Of a DNA stretch of 64,000 bases, positions 1-10,732 are shown piece by piece. Source of the stretch: Ichthyophis bannanicus (taxonomy: Eukaryota > Chordata > Amphibia > Gymnophiona > Ichthyophiidae); contig CM066043.1 of NCBI GenBank assembly GCA_033557465.1, positions 106,878,278 through 106,942,277 on the forward strand. The letters are read 5' to 3'. A program made the position numbers and the translations under genes. Below the pieces are notes generated by a model, which did not search any database, was not told the DNA's origin, and saw nothing but the letters and a program-made list of their open reading frames with translations. The stretch's first letter is position 1, and every line of letters starts with the position of its first letter.

Positions 1-1359
1 TTATCTTTGCGAGGAAAGGGATACTAGAGATGGGTCTATAGGAGGAAGGGGAGGTGGGGTCTAGTTTAGCTCCTTTTAGGATTGGGCGGATAGAGGCACA
101 TTTAAGTGGGAGTGGTACAGAACCAGTCTGGAGGGAGTTTTGTACAGTATTCAGAATGTGGGGGATGAAGGAACTTCTGATAGACTTGATCCAGGGGACA
201 GGACAAGGATCAAGGGTAGAGGTTGAAGCATTCAAATCTTTAATAACATCAGATACATTATCTAAAGTAATGGGATGAAACTCATTCCCTGAGTTTGAGA
301 AGATTGCATCTTGTGGTTGGGTGATGTGGTCAGGGGTGAGTTGGGAGTTATTGGTTGATAAAGGTGGGAGAAATTTAGAGGACAGATGGTTAGCTATAGC
401 CTGCGCAGATATTTCTGGTGGCTGGTCATGTTGTAAGGGCTCATTTATTCATTTATTAGGGATTTGGTAATGGAGAAGAGCTCTCTTGGTTTATTAAGCG
501 CTCGTTGGATAATATTTTCGTTGTATTCTCTTTTGTGGGTGAGGGTTTCTGAGCAGTAGGTTTGAAGTTTGGCTGTGTAGGCAACATGTACATTGGTGTC
601 TTGAGTGCGTCTCCATTTACGTTCAAGGTGTCTAAGCTCCCTTTTGAGGTTTCTCAGGTTTGTGGAGAACCATGGGGTTCTTCTACGGTGTTTTTGATGG
701 TATTGCTTAGGTGGAAGTAGGGAGGCTGCAGATAGGATTTCATTCCATTTGGAGATGATGGACTCTTGGTTCAGGTTTTTGCTATTTAGTAGGTCAAGTG
801 ATGGGAGTGTTTGCTCCAGGAAGGTGGCTTCATTGAATTCTTTGAATTTACGGGTGTGATGGAGATGTGTGTGTGGTTGACTGTTGTGGGTGGAGTAGGG
901 GACGGTGAAGAGGATGAGGGCATGATCAGACCAAGGTATGGGTTGGATAGTGTGTAAGACCTGATCATTGAAGAGGGGGTGTTGTGGGAAAAATATTAAG
1001 TCAAGGACGTTTCCTTTAGAATGTGTGGGGTGCTGTAGTATTTGGGTGAAGTGAAGAGTCTTCATTGCTTGGAGGAAGGATGAGGATTGTATTGAAGAAA
1101 TAGAGTGTAGGTTTAGGTCTCCTAAGATAATTAGAGGGCGTGAGGGAGGTTGGGGTGAGCAGGCTGTATCTAGGATCGTGGAGAGATCAGATGAGTTAGC
1201 CTGGGGGGTATGGTATAGAAGGTGCAGAGAAAGTTTGGAGTTAGAGACAGTAATGGAGTCCATGCCTGTGGTGGAAGTGGATTCAACAGTAGAGAGCTGC
1301 AAGTTGGATCTAGAGATAATAGCTACACCTCCTCCTCTTCCATGTAATCTGTTACATAT
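1..1359 (-). mobile_element. L2-type LINE, part downstream of Gypsy insertion
   Basis: Minus-strand L2-clade LINE sequence covering the C-terminal endonuclease half and the start of the reverse transcriptase. Visible motifs are the endonuclease LGDLN block, a SDHALI block (near 930-900), and the beginning of the RT region between about 280 and 1 (DPCPVPWIK, VPLPLKCASIRPI). The element continues beyond base 1. Its upstream part is at 8316-8425, separated by the complete Gypsy element at 1360-8315. When that element and one copy of its 4-bp target duplication are ignored, the endonuclease frame is uninterrupted across the junction. L2 rather than CR1 is inferred from the style of the endonuclease and RT motifs. 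Confidence 0.85.
445..1359 (-). pseudogene. LINE endonuclease/linker ORF fragment (L2-type ORF2)
   Basis: Open frame of about 305 codons (read from the Gypsy LTR edge down to a stop at 445). It encodes the middle and C-terminal part of an APE-type endonuclease, followed by the basic linker before reverse transcriptase. The DLN and SDH catalytic blocks are both recognisable. The N-terminal part with the LCLTETW block lies at 8316-8425 on the far side of the inserted Gypsy element. The stop at 445 separates it from the RT segment, so this copy was probably already decayed. It is not a host gene. Confidence 0.75.
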
Positions 1360-2968
1360 TGTCACCCTTACACCCACTCCCTAACCTTGAGGGTTAAGGA
1401 GGGATGGGCCTTGTGTAGTTGTGGGGGCCAATTAAAGTCGGGAACAAGAAATTTATATACAAGGATTTTATTTTCCCCGCTCCTTGGTGGTCAGGAACAG
1501 GTGAGAAGGTCAAGCAATCAGGTAATGTACAAAACAAAGGCTTTCAATGCTGTGCTTCAAATTATGCTTCTTTGAGGAAACACATTACCTCATGTGTCTT
1601 CTCCGCGCAGTATTCACAAAGTGCTTTGTAAGAAACAATATTGTTTTCCCTTGCAATTGGGATACAGTCCAACTTATTTCAAACTTCAATAAGCTTTCCT
1701 TTCCAATTGCTTCCAAAAACAGAATTTCTTTTCATATGCTTTTCTTCTATTCTGGGTTAGCATAACCAGAATCAACTGCCAGGTATAAACATTCAAGCTT
1801 TGCATTAATCAGTTTTCTCAATTAGCCCAATTGAGCAGTCCATCGGCTGATTAATTTCAAGCATGGGCCGTGGATTCAATGTAGGAATTCCTATTCCAGG
1901 ATTAGTCCGGGCCTGAATGTTAGCTTTTTCTGAAACAGCTCTTTTATTCAAGAATTGTCTAAATTCACTCAGGAGTTGCTCTGCCTGTCTCCTAGCAGGA
2001 CTAATAGGTAAATCTGCTCCTGGCTGGGGCAGGTAGTTATCTGCTCTTGGTAAGCAAACACTGCTCTCCCTCTTTAGTCAGTCTGTGCCCGTGGTGGAGT
2101 TATCCCTCCCCCACTTATCTCCGTTAGTGAGTGGTGTAATCAGAGGTTCCTTTAAACAAGCTCTGCCTTTAAGAAAAGCTTCAAAGGTAGGCTCTTCAGT
2201 ATCAGGATAGCCTAATCTCTCTGTAAACAATTTGGCTGGGTTTCTTTCGTCAGCTTGCTTGTTAAAAGCAGGAATTACTGGCTGAGAAAAGCTTGGCTTA
2301 CTTAGAGAGGTTTCAGGCTGTAACCTACGTCTTTCAGCTTGTCTAAAACTATCCTGTACTTTGTAATGTGGCTTCTCTCTTTCTGAGTGGTAAAACTTAG
2401 GAAAGGAATTAAGAGCAGCAGGTACCTTAGAATGAGACCGGTCAGAAAATGCCTTGCCAGCGTGCCTTTCTCTCCAAGGGTAAAAACTGTTTCTCCACAA
2501 CGTGGGCTTCTCTCCTGGTTCAGGATCAGTTCCCCTTCTGTTGCAGCTGAGCAGTGTTTCTGTAGCAGGGTCAAAGGGTTCTGCAATCAAGAGAGCTTCT
2601 TGCCTTCCCAATGCCTTTTGCCTTCTCTCTTGTGGATTCAAACCACCATTCCTTCTCAATCCGTTTGTAGTGCTCAGTTCTCCATTCCTTCTCATTAGCG
2701 TCTTGCTTATTCCACTCGTGCTCCTCATTCCCCAACTATCTGTGTCTTCACTCTCTCTGCTTAACAAGGGGCCCCTGCTCTGGGAAGCCCGCCTCCTACT
2801 AGGGCGTGCCCAATCCACAGCTCTGCTTCTCTCCTCCCCTGAGGTGAGCTGATTGGTTGCCTGTAAGTTGTGCTGAGAGTGGAAAACTCTGTCTTTACTT
2901 GCATTATCTGACCTAACCAGAGGGTCAGTATCAATTTCCATGGCTTCTGCATTTGCCGCTGCGTCACA
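1360..2968 (-). repeat. 3' LTR of Gypsy copy 1
   Basis: About 1609 bp, matching 6705-8315 almost base for base. The visible differences are scattered substitutions and a 2-bp indel. Both LTRs begin TGTGAC and end GTGACA in element orientation. The pol/RNase H reading frame runs into this LTR and stays open to 2078, so roughly the first 890 bp of the LTR are coding-compatible. The remaining part, 1360-2077, has no recognisable coding content. Confidence 0.95.
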
Positions 2969-3628
2969 GATCCCCCCCCCCCCCCTTAAGATATCACGGG
3001 CTGTTTTAGGAGAATCCGGACAGCACGCGATACGACTCAGCGCATCCGCATTCTGGTGGAGCTTTCCCGCACAGTGTTCTACCTGGAACTCGAAAGCTTG
3101 TAGTGCCATGAACCACCGTGTAAGCCGTGAATTATGGTTGTGCATTTGGTTCAACCACTTCAGGGGTGCGTGGTCTGTAATTAAGGTGAATTTTCTCCCC
3201 ATAAGATAGAAACGCAGCGCATCAATAGCCCACTTGATGGCCAAACACTCGCGTTCTATTGTAGAGTAATGTCGTTCCGGCGGTGTCAGCTTCCTACTCA
3301 GGAACAAGACCGGGTGTTCTACCCCTTTGTGACGCTGTGATAATACTGCTCCGAGACCCGTATCGGAATCGTCTGTTTGTACAATGAACATCTTAGAGAA
3401 GTCCACTCCTTTTAACACAGGTGCTTCACACAGCAGTTTCTTTAGAAGGTTGAACACTCCTTCCGCTTCTGTACTCCATTTTAACTTGTTGGGGGCATTT
3501 TTCTTTAACATCTCTGTCAGTGGGGCTGTTTTCTCCGAAAAATGCGGGATGAATTTCCTATAGTAGCCCACTAGCCCCAAAAAGCTGCGTAACTGCTTTT
3601 TGTTAGCAGGTTCTGGGAACGCCTGCAC
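2078..3628 (-). pseudogene. RT thumb/RNase H plus LTR-encoded C-terminal extension (Gypsy copy 1)
   Basis: 516-codon open frame. Residues about 1-210 are the end of reverse transcriptase and an RNase H (FLGLVGYYRKFIP, VQTDDSDTGLGAVLSQ, STIERECLAIKWA, HQNADALSR), as in Ty3/Gypsy polymerases. The canonical first DAS motif reads DDS. After RNase H the frame crosses the poly-G polypurine tract and enters the 3' LTR, where it continues for another 296 codons from LTR base 1. The LTR part is polar and rich in Arg, Ser and Glu, with no recognised domain. No HHCC zinc finger or DDE integrase core is visible before or after RNase H. The same read-through organisation occurs in copy 2. Confidence 0.9.
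2969..2987 (-). promoter_or_regulatory. Polypurine tract, Gypsy copy 1
   Basis: On the minus strand a run of about 14 G residues follows AA and leads into the 3' LTR. This is the expected position of the plus-strand primer. The pol frame is read straight through it as glycine codons, so length changes in this G run would shift the frame of the LTR-encoded tail. Confidence 0.75.
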
Positions 3629-3641
3629 ACTGGCGATTTTA

Positions 3642-5861
3642 CTAAGGAGAGGTTTTTACCATCCCTCGGCCGACCACGTGACCCAGGTATTTCACCTCTT
3701 GTCCCCCAAAGAGGCACTTCGCTGGGTTCAATGTAAGGCCTGCCTTCCGAATTGACATGAGTACTGCTTCAATTCTTTGGACATGCTGGGTCCAGGTCTC
3801 GCTGTGGATCACCACATCGTCCATGTAAGCCACAGCATATGCGTGATGAGGCCGTAGGACCATATCCATGAGGCGCTGGCACGTAGCTGCGGCGCCATGC
3901 AGGCCAAAGGGCATCCTTCGAAATTGGTAGAGGCCTATAGGTGTGCTGAAGGCGGTCTTCGGCCTAGCCTCTCTCGTGAGGGGAACCTGCCAATACCCCT
4001 TAGACATGTCAAGGGTGGTGAGGTATGTGGCTTGCCCTAGGTGGTCGAGCAGCTCCTCAATTCGGGGCATCGGATAGGAGTCGAAGCGAGATATCATATT
4101 TACTTTTCTAAAATCTATACAAAAACGGATCGACCCATCCGGCTTTGGAACCATTACAATTGGGCTATTCCAAGGGCTCCGGGACTCTTCAATAACCCCC
4201 ATGGCGAGCATTTCCTTTACTTGCCGGACCACTTCTTCTTTCTTGGCCTCTGGAAGCCTGTAAGGCCGCTGCCTAACTACTTCACTGGGGGTTGTCACTA
4301 TCTCATGGGCAATTAATTTTGTTTCGCCTGGCAGCGAGGTGAGGACGTCTTTATACCTGGACAAGACTTGCCCCAACTCCTGCTTTTGGGCCCACGAAAG
4401 TCCTTCATCTAAGCGGGGTTCCGGATTTTTCTGGCAGTCTGTCAGCTGGGGTCCGAGGTCCTCCTCTTCCAGGTCCTCCCTCTCCACTGAAGCCGCCAAT
4501 CCTTGCAGGCTATTAGTTCCAGTTGACCCAAAGCCTTGTGTCCCACGCATGGTCGTGGATAGAGCAGGCACCTCTTCCAACGGGGGAATCCCAATGCGCT
4601 CACAAATGAGTTGGGCTATGCGGTCTCCGGTTTTTACTTGGAAGTTAGCTTTTCCAAAATTGAAAAGAAGCACTTTCAGGGAACCTCGGTAGTCCGGGTC
4701 AATTACACCTGCCCCTATATCTATGAAGTGTTTCAGTGCTAAGCCTGACCGGGGAGCTAGCCGGCCATAACACCCCACAGGCAGCTCTATCTGCAGGGCC
4801 GTATCTACTAGCGCCTTTCCGCCCGCAGGAACAACTATATCCTCTGCACTGCTGAGGTCCAACCCTGCGGCATTAGGTGTGGCTCTCTTGGGGGCTTGAG
4901 CACTAGGGGTCATCTTACAATATTTTAACACGAACCGGGGCTTCTCGGTAGTGCTATCTTTCGGCGTTTCTCCCCCTTTGTTTTTCTTGACCTGGGGCAC
5001 TAAGTGTCGGAGTATCGAATTTACTTTTTGCGTGGCGAAGGCCTGCACTTCCTCAGGGCCTTCTTCTATATGGGAACTCTCTCTTTCCCTTATTCCCTGT
5101 ACTAGACCCTGATGAAATTGGGGCCAATCTTTGCCTAAGATCATTGAGTGTGGGAGGTGTGGAACAACAGCTAGTGGGACAGTTTTCTGTGCCCCTAAGC
5201 CTGCTATCTGTAGATTGTAGACGGGGTAAGAAGATGTTCCCCCATGGACGCACCTTATCTTTACCTCATCTATGGGGTGTATTATTTCTGGGGCTTCTCT
5301 AGCTTCTATGGCCTTCCAGAATTCCTCGGATATCATGCTTAATTCAGCACCCGAGTCCAGCAAAGCTTGAGTGGTTATACCTTGCACGCACACAGCTAGT
5401 AGAAAACCTGGCCTGTCCTCTACATAGGTATCAGCTACTAAGGCATTCTTTATCAAGCAATGCTTTTGCATATGGCCTACTTGCCCACACTTAAAACATC
5501 GCATTTTACCTATAGAACTTTTTCTACCAGGCATGGACATTTTTACTGGATCCTCTGGGACCCTTCGCCGCCTTTCTGATCCGCTACTGCCATATTCAGA
5601 GAAGGGGTTGCTAGCTCTCTGGGCCATTAACTCTGCCTCCATGTATCTCTCTGAGAGAGCAACCGCTTCCTGGGGGTTCTTGCAGTTCTGCAGGATCAGG
5701 AAGGTGCGAATTTCCTGTGGCAATGCTTCCATATATTGCTCCAGTATTAAATCATCTAATATAGATTCTACAGATCTCCCTTCGGGAGTCAACCATTTGT
5801 ATAATAAAGCCCTTATTCGGTGGTATAGAGATTTGAGAGTTTCACTCGGCCCGAGTCTCAC
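3642..5861 (-). pseudogene. gag C-terminus, protease, dUTPase and reverse transcriptase (Gypsy copy 1)
   Basis: Open frame of 739 codons, lacking a start of its own because it continues gag after a frameshift. In order it holds: a SCAN-like domain (about residues 1-80, with YKWLTPEGRS and LILEQYMEALP motifs); a CCHC knuckle CFKCGQVGHMQKHC (near 5500-5460); an aspartic protease active site LLDSGAE (near 5360); and a trimeric-type dUTPase with all five motifs (AAGLDLSS, PRSGLA, GVIDPDYRG, GDRIAQL, GFGSTG; about 4880-4530). Reverse transcriptase follows (RPYRLPEAKK, FCIDFRKVN, YMDDVVIH near 3825) up to LGHVV. A frameshift at about 3640 cuts the RT thumb from the RNase H frame. No integrase occurs between protease and RT, where Gmr1-type elements carry it. 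Confidence 0.93.
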
Positions 5862-5877
5862 ATTCCTTAGACGAGTG

Positions 5878-6351
5878 TTATACGAGTGGAGTGAGACCCA
5901 ATCTTTCCCGAATGGCTTTTTTCAACTCCTCAAAGTTTCCAGCTAAGTCTGGAGGCATGGCTCTGTATGCTGCTCTCGCTTCCCCAGTAAGGGATGCAGC
6001 TAGCCTTAAGGCCCAATGCTCTCTTGGCCATAAGCTCAGGCGTGCCACCCTCTCAAAGCTCTCTAAGTAGTCATCTATGTCATCCTGACTAGATAAAGGT
6101 CCAAAATTGAACAAAGTTCCTGTTGGCATATTAACAGCTGGTGTCATATTAGCCCCTAAGGAACCTGCTTCCGACGCTGGAACAGTGTCCTGCTTCTGTC
6201 CTTTCACGTACTCCTCCAACAGAGCAAGAAGCGGTTTTTGCTGCTCCTTTAAGGACGCGTTGGCCCTCTGCTGCGCCTCCAGCGCTAGCTCGGCTTGGCG
6301 TTCAAATTGTGTCGCCATCCACTGGATGATGTCTTTTGGATCCATCGCCAT
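5878..6351 (-). pseudogene. gag N-terminal part (Gypsy copy 1)
   Basis: The Met at 6351 opens a Gag of the type MDPKDIIQWMATQFERQ. A Gln/Glu-rich helical, probably coiled-coil, N-terminus covers about residues 1-60. A region with YLESFERVA and SLTGEARAAYRAMP motifs follows and resembles the capsid N-terminal part of SCAN-related Gypsy Gags. The frame ends at a stop at 5878, in the middle of the LGLT(P/K) segment. Copy 2 (24339 onward) stays open here, so this is a frameshift, with the SCAN-like half resuming in another frame at 5861. Gag forms the particle shell and acts in the cytoplasm during reverse transcription. Confidence 0.85.
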
Positions 6352-6704
6352 CCTTGGGATTCACTGGAATGCAAACAAAAACAAACAGGAACCCAAGTGC
6401 GGTATCTTTGACACTCTCCGGGATTTCCTCCAGAAATAAACCTTTTTTTTTTTTCCTCCCCCAGCTATCACTAGGGGTCACCCTCTGCCTCGGTATCCAC
6501 ACAACCCCGGGGTGTGTACCCATTACCTGGCTCAGGTGTGTATCAAGCCTTCAGGAAATGGCTCCTGCAGCCCTCTGCGATCCCTCCTCCACTGCTGGGC
6601 CTTGTCAGCTCTTCAGCCGGGGTCCACTTCAAAGAAGAGGTTCTTTGCAGCTCCTGATGCAACTCTTTCTGCGCCTGCGCTGAAATCCTCAGTGCTACGC
6701 CACT
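6352..6704 (-). other. Gypsy copy 1 leader between PBS and gag
   Basis: About 350 bp of untranslated leader. It holds a purine run (a poly-T tract on the plus strand near 6440-6460) and no domain-bearing frame. An integrase or extra gene would not fit here. Confidence 0.5.
6686..6702 (-). promoter_or_regulatory. Candidate primer-binding site, Gypsy copy 1
   Basis: Two bases downstream of the 5' LTR end, the minus strand reads TGGCGTAGCACTGAGGA. It starts with the TGG expected to pair with a tRNA CCA end. Gypsy copy 2 has the closely related TGGCGTAGTTGTGAGGA at the same place (23995). I cannot name the primer tRNA. Confidence 0.55.
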
Positions 6705-8315
6705 TGTCACCCTTACACCCACTCCCTAACCTTGAGGGTTAAGGAGGGATGGGCCTTGTGTAGTTGTGGGGGCCAATTAAAGTCGGGAACAAGAAATTTA
6801 TATACAAGGATTTTATTTTCCCCGCTCCTTGGTGGTCAGGAACAGGTGAGAAGGTCAAGTAATCAGGTAATGTACAAAACAAAGGCTTTCAATGCTGTGC
6901 TTCAAATTATGCTTCTTTGAGGAAACACATTACCTCATGTGTCTTCTCCGTGCAGTATTCACAAAGTGCTTTGTAAGAAACAATATTGTTTTCCCTTGCA
7001 ATTGGGATACAGTCCAACTTATTTCAAACTTCAATAAGCTTTCCTTTCCAATTGCTTCCAAAAACAGAATTTCTTTTCATATGCTTTTCTTCTATTCTGG
7101 GTTAGCATAACCAGAATCAACTGCCAGGTATAAACATTCAAGCTTTGCATTAATCAGTTTTCTCAATTAGCCCAATTGAGCAGTCCATCGGCTGATTAAT
7201 TTCAAGCATGGGCCGTGGATTCAATGTAGGAATTCCTATTCCAGGATTAGTCCGGGCCTGAATGTTAGCTTCTTCTGAAACAGCTCTTTTATTCAAGAAT
7301 TGTCTAAATTCACTCAGGAGTTGCTCTGCCTGTCTCCTAGCAGGACTAATAGGTAAATCTGCTCCTGGCTGGGGCAGGTAGTTATCTGCTCTTGGTAAGC
7401 AAACACTGCTCTCCCTCTTTAGTCAGTCTGTGCCCGTGGTGGAGTTACCCCTCCCCCACTTATCTCCGTTAGTGAGTGGTGTAATCAGAGGTTCCTTTAA
7501 ACAAGCTCTGCCTTTAAGAAAAGCTTCAAAGGTAGGCTCTTCAGTATCAGGATAGCCTAATCTCTCTGTAAACAATTTGGCTGGGTTTCTTTCGTCAGCT
7601 TGCTTGTTAAAAGCAGGAATTACTGGCTGAGAAAAGCTTGGCTTACTTAGAGAGGTTTCAGGCTGTAACCTACGTCTTTCAGCTTGTCTAAAACTATCCT
7701 GTACTTTGTAATGAGGCTTCTCTCTTTCTGAGTGGTAAAACTTAGGAAAGGAATTAAGAGCAGCAGGTACCTTAGAATGAGACCGGTCAGAAAATGCCTT
7801 GCCAGCGTGCCTTTCTCTCCAAGGGTAAAAACTGTTTCTCCACAACGTGGGCTTCTCTCCTGGTTCAGGATCAGTTCCCCTTCTGTTGCAGCTGAGCAGT
7901 GTGTTTCTGTAGCAGGGTCAAAGGGTTCTGCAATCAAGAGAGCTTCTTGCCTTCCCAATGCCTTTTGCCTTCTCTCTTGTGGATTCAAACCACCATTCCT
8001 TCTCAATCCGTTTGTAGTGCTCAGTTCTCCATTCCTTCTCATTAGCGTCTTGCTTATTCCACTCGTGCTCCTCATTCCCCAACTATCTGTGTCTTCACTC
8101 TCTCTGCTTAACAAGGGGCCCCTGCTCTGGGAAGCCCGCCTCCTACTAGGGCGTGCCCAATCCACAGCTCTGCTTCTCTCCTCCCCTGAGGTGAGCTGAT
8201 TGGTTGCCTGTAAGTTGTGCTGAGAGTGGAAAACTCTGTCTTTACTTGCATTACCTGACCTAACCAGAGGGTCAGTATCAATTTCCATGGCTTCTGCATT
8301 TGCCGCTGTGTCACA
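6705..8315 (-). repeat. 5' LTR of Gypsy copy 1
   Basis: About 1611 bp, the upstream LTR in element orientation. It is followed at 6704 and below by a primer-binding-site candidate. It contains the same LTR-internal open frame as the 3' LTR, starting with Met at 8288, but a 2-bp insertion near 7900 (gtgtgttt against gtgttt) splits it into overlapping frames 8288-7647 and 7845-7423. The right edge abuts the target duplication atat at 8316-8319. Confidence 0.95.
7423..8288 (-). pseudogene. LTR-internal ORF in 5' LTR (Gypsy copy 1), frameshifted
   Basis: The frame starts at Met in LTR codon 10 (8288; MEIDTDPLV) and runs about 130 codons before a 2-bp insertion near 7900 moves it out of frame. 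The original reading continues in the frame ending at 7423. The predicted polypeptide is hydrophilic, with Arg/Ser/Glu-rich segments and no transmembrane or zinc-binding motif, and I do not recognise it. It is identical in arrangement to the tail fused to RNase H in the 3' LTR. Confidence 0.6.
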
Positions 8316-8425
8316 ATATATTGATTGAGTATGTTTTAGGGCATAATTGGTTTACTAGAACCAAGTCAGAGTCTTGGAACCAGGTTTCAGTGAGGCAGAG
8401 TATATCAAGGTTGTAATTCATAATA
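8316..8425 (-). mobile_element. L2-type LINE, 5' part (endonuclease start)
   Basis: The minus strand encodes the endonuclease start, including ILCLTETWFQD, which is the conserved TETW block of LINE endonucleases. It joins in frame to the LINE at 1-1359 once the Gypsy element is taken out. The fragment ends at about 8425, where the ERV LTR sequence begins. I infer that a 5'-truncated L2 inserted into the ERV 3' LTR, with the rest of that LTR lying left of base 1. Confidence 0.8.
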
Positions 8426-8430
8426 TATAA

Positions 8431-8804
8431 TATATTCATAATATACTTTTCTATAGGCATGCACGTCATAGACAATCATGAAAAGACATAGATATATTCT
8501 CAGGCATGACTATGTAGGTCTTAATTCTAATTAATCCTAACACTGACAGTTTGATATCTCTGACCAGAGACAGCGAGACTGTGAGGCTGGGTAAACAACT
8601 TGCCTTTTACTTATCTTTCTAATAACAAGACTAATGTTTATGTTATTTAAACCTTTCACCCAATTTCTTCTACAGAGTTCTCAAGGATAGTATTAAATAA
8701 GGAGCTACAAATGATATTAACTCTTTCTTAGGGATTATAGCAATATAATATTATACACAGGACCTGACTGTGTATCCAACCCGGTACAATCAAGCTTTCT
8801 TTCA
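8431..8804 (-). repeat. 3' LTR of the ERV, truncated by L2
   Basis: Matches 16123-16496 over its full 374 bp with few differences. The element-orientation start TGAAAGAAAG is at 8804, preceded by a purine-rich stretch (8805-8835) fitting a polypurine tract. The downstream part of the LTR is missing here, replaced by the L2 fragment from about 8425. Confidence 0.85.
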
Positions 8805-8879
8805 GTTCTTCCTCTGATTCTGTAAAGAATCATTTCACAGATAAGGAAACTCAGACATCGGTATTAAAAATGGATCGTA

Positions 8880-10400
8880 GCTAGCTTCTGGGTCAACCTG
8901 TAACATCATTTTAGGGGTCAGTGTCTCCACTGATTTCTTACAGCAAGCAGATATTACACAAAGAATTATTATTCCTAAAAGGATAATCCCTAATAAGACA
9001 AATAATGAAGCTACTATGCCTTGCAGGGGCCTAGATAATGAATTCCAGAAAGAAGAAACAGAACCAAAAAAAATCAGAAAAAGAACTTACATAACTACTA
9101 CTTGATACAAATGTGCGATTCCTAACCTTATCTAGTAGGCCTTTCACTACTTTCCCTTCATCATCAAGCATACTGCAACAGAAATTAGGCCACATACGCC
9201 ATTTTCCTTCGCTAGTAGGTAGTCTAAAGCCATGCGATTCTGAGCTGCATAAGTGGACACCTTGTCTACTGCACCTTGTAACATGCTAATAGCCTCTGTG
9301 AGATCCAGGGCTGTAAGTTCAACAACTGCCTGTAATCGCATAATCTGGGTACCATATTCTCTAGTGGGTGCTATGGCTCCAAAAGTTGAGAGCCAAACAG
9401 TACCTGTAAATGCATCTATCTGAGATTTAGTTAAAGGACTTGTAGAGTCTACCAACTGTTGTGCTGCTATTATGGCTTCATCCTGAAGGGAAACATCCCT
9501 TTTTCTTCTTAAGGAATTATTCAAGGTTGATAATAAAGTAACATTTTGGTAAGGTAAAAACCGCCACGGGGTATCTAACTGAGCAACATAGCAGGTACCT
9601 GACCAACCTCTGGGAAGTTCTGTATATGCAAGATTACCACACACAAAATAGCCTCCCATTAAAGCCACTAATCCATTTTCCCAAATTGTCAAGTTACGGG
9701 GACAGACTAGATTCTGCGTACAATTATTCAAAGCCCACTGAGTAATGTTCATTTCCTTAATTCCTACAGATAGATTACGTTCCCAGGGATGGTAATATCC
9801 TAATAAGGGGCAACTCCAGTTAGGTATGTCTCGGACTGAGTCATTCAAAAGGTAGCCAGAACTATTATACTGTAACAAGTCATAATCATGCACCTGATTC
9901 CCTTGAACTTGCATTAATTGTATTACGGAAATATAAGGTTTCTGTACGTGGGATTTCTTATACCAGATGGAAGAATTATGTAGCATTATTATTTTACAAA
10001 CATTCCATGGGGTGTCCCCTTCCTTTTTCCCTGTACCTTGAGCCATAAAACATATTGGAGGGGACTTTAAAGGCATAGAACTAACTACTCTAGGTTCTGT
10101 GTTTGTATGAAACCATCGTACAGTAGTTAGATTAAAAGCTGTATCACGAAACTCTTCAAAGGCTTTGGGCCTAACTTGTGGTAGAAACCGGTGTCGAGTA
10201 GCTGTCACAGTTGGAAGGCAGACCGTACAACGTGACAGATTAAAATGTTTTGTAACTGAGTGTAATTGTGACTCAAAAATATGTGGATATTCCCCATAAC
10301 TTTCCCAAGATTCTAAATGCAGTATTGCTTCATTAACAATAATATGCCATAGCACAACTAAGACCAAATACGGAAACATTCTTAGCAAACCTCTAAACAT
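8880..10400 (-). pseudogene. env: ERV envelope glycoprotein gene (env), frameshifted in TM
   Basis: The open part is 9147-10400 (417 codons). A hydrophobic N-terminus (FPYLVLVVLW) is a likely signal peptide. The surface subunit has many N-glycosylation sites and a CTVC motif of the CXXC type near residue 58. A polybasic RRKR cleavage site lies near residue 320. The transmembrane subunit follows, with a heptad-repeat region and an AQNRMALDYL segment typical of gammaretrovirus-type Env. A frameshift at about 9180 falls in the CX6CC region and ends the frame at 9147. The membrane anchor (hydrophobic stretch near 9030-8930) is in another frame. It is therefore a broken class I fusion protein gene. 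CXXC with CX6CC is the known signature of covalently linked gamma-type SU-TM. Confidence 0.85.
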
Positions 10401-10732
10401 CTGAAACTATAATTACTCCAAAAATAAATGTTCTAAGACAAAAATAAAAATACACCTACTCTTTTTAAGATGATGAAGATATATATTATAGCTATAACTA
10501 CCCCTTAATTCTCAATTACGTCATGAAGTAGAGGTTAAGTACCCAAAGGTCATTGCTTATATATTAGTAAAATACTAAATCAAACCACCTTTATCCACCT
10601 AATCAGTAGTATAAATGCTGGACAAAAGGTTTTTGCATAAGTAGTTCATTCAAAAAAGCATGTAAATCCTGATGATCTTTTCTGTAATATCAATGTAATG
10701 TTCAATAAGTCTCTGCGTTGTATTTTCTTGAT
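10401..10732 (-). other. pol-env spacer of the ERV
   Basis: AT-rich stretch with no recognisable coding frame. Confidence 0.3.

Larger units (their letters stand above)
1360..8315 (-). mobile_element. Complete Gypsy-type LTR retrotransposon, copy 1 (SCAN-like Gag, dUTPase, no integrase)
   Basis: LTR retrotransposon on the minus strand, bounded by long direct repeats (1360-2968 and 6705-8315) that begin TGTGAC and end GTGACA in element orientation. A 4-bp target duplication, atat, sits at 1356-1359 and 8316-8319. The internal region is about 3.7 kb and encodes, in order, Gag with a SCAN-like C-terminal domain and one CCHC knuckle, aspartic protease, dUTPase, reverse transcriptase and RNase H. 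No integrase-like region is visible anywhere between the LTRs. Two frameshifts (near 5870 and 3640) disrupt the single gag-pol frame seen in copy 2 (22660-29004). The LTRs are nearly identical, which suggests a fairly recent insertion. It lies inside an L2 endonuclease. Confidence 0.95.

Noticed and set aside
2387..2852. Plus-strand frames of over 100 codons in the Gypsy LTR
   Set aside because: Antisense shadows of the LTR-encoded ORF. They recur at 7732-8199 because the LTRs are duplicates.
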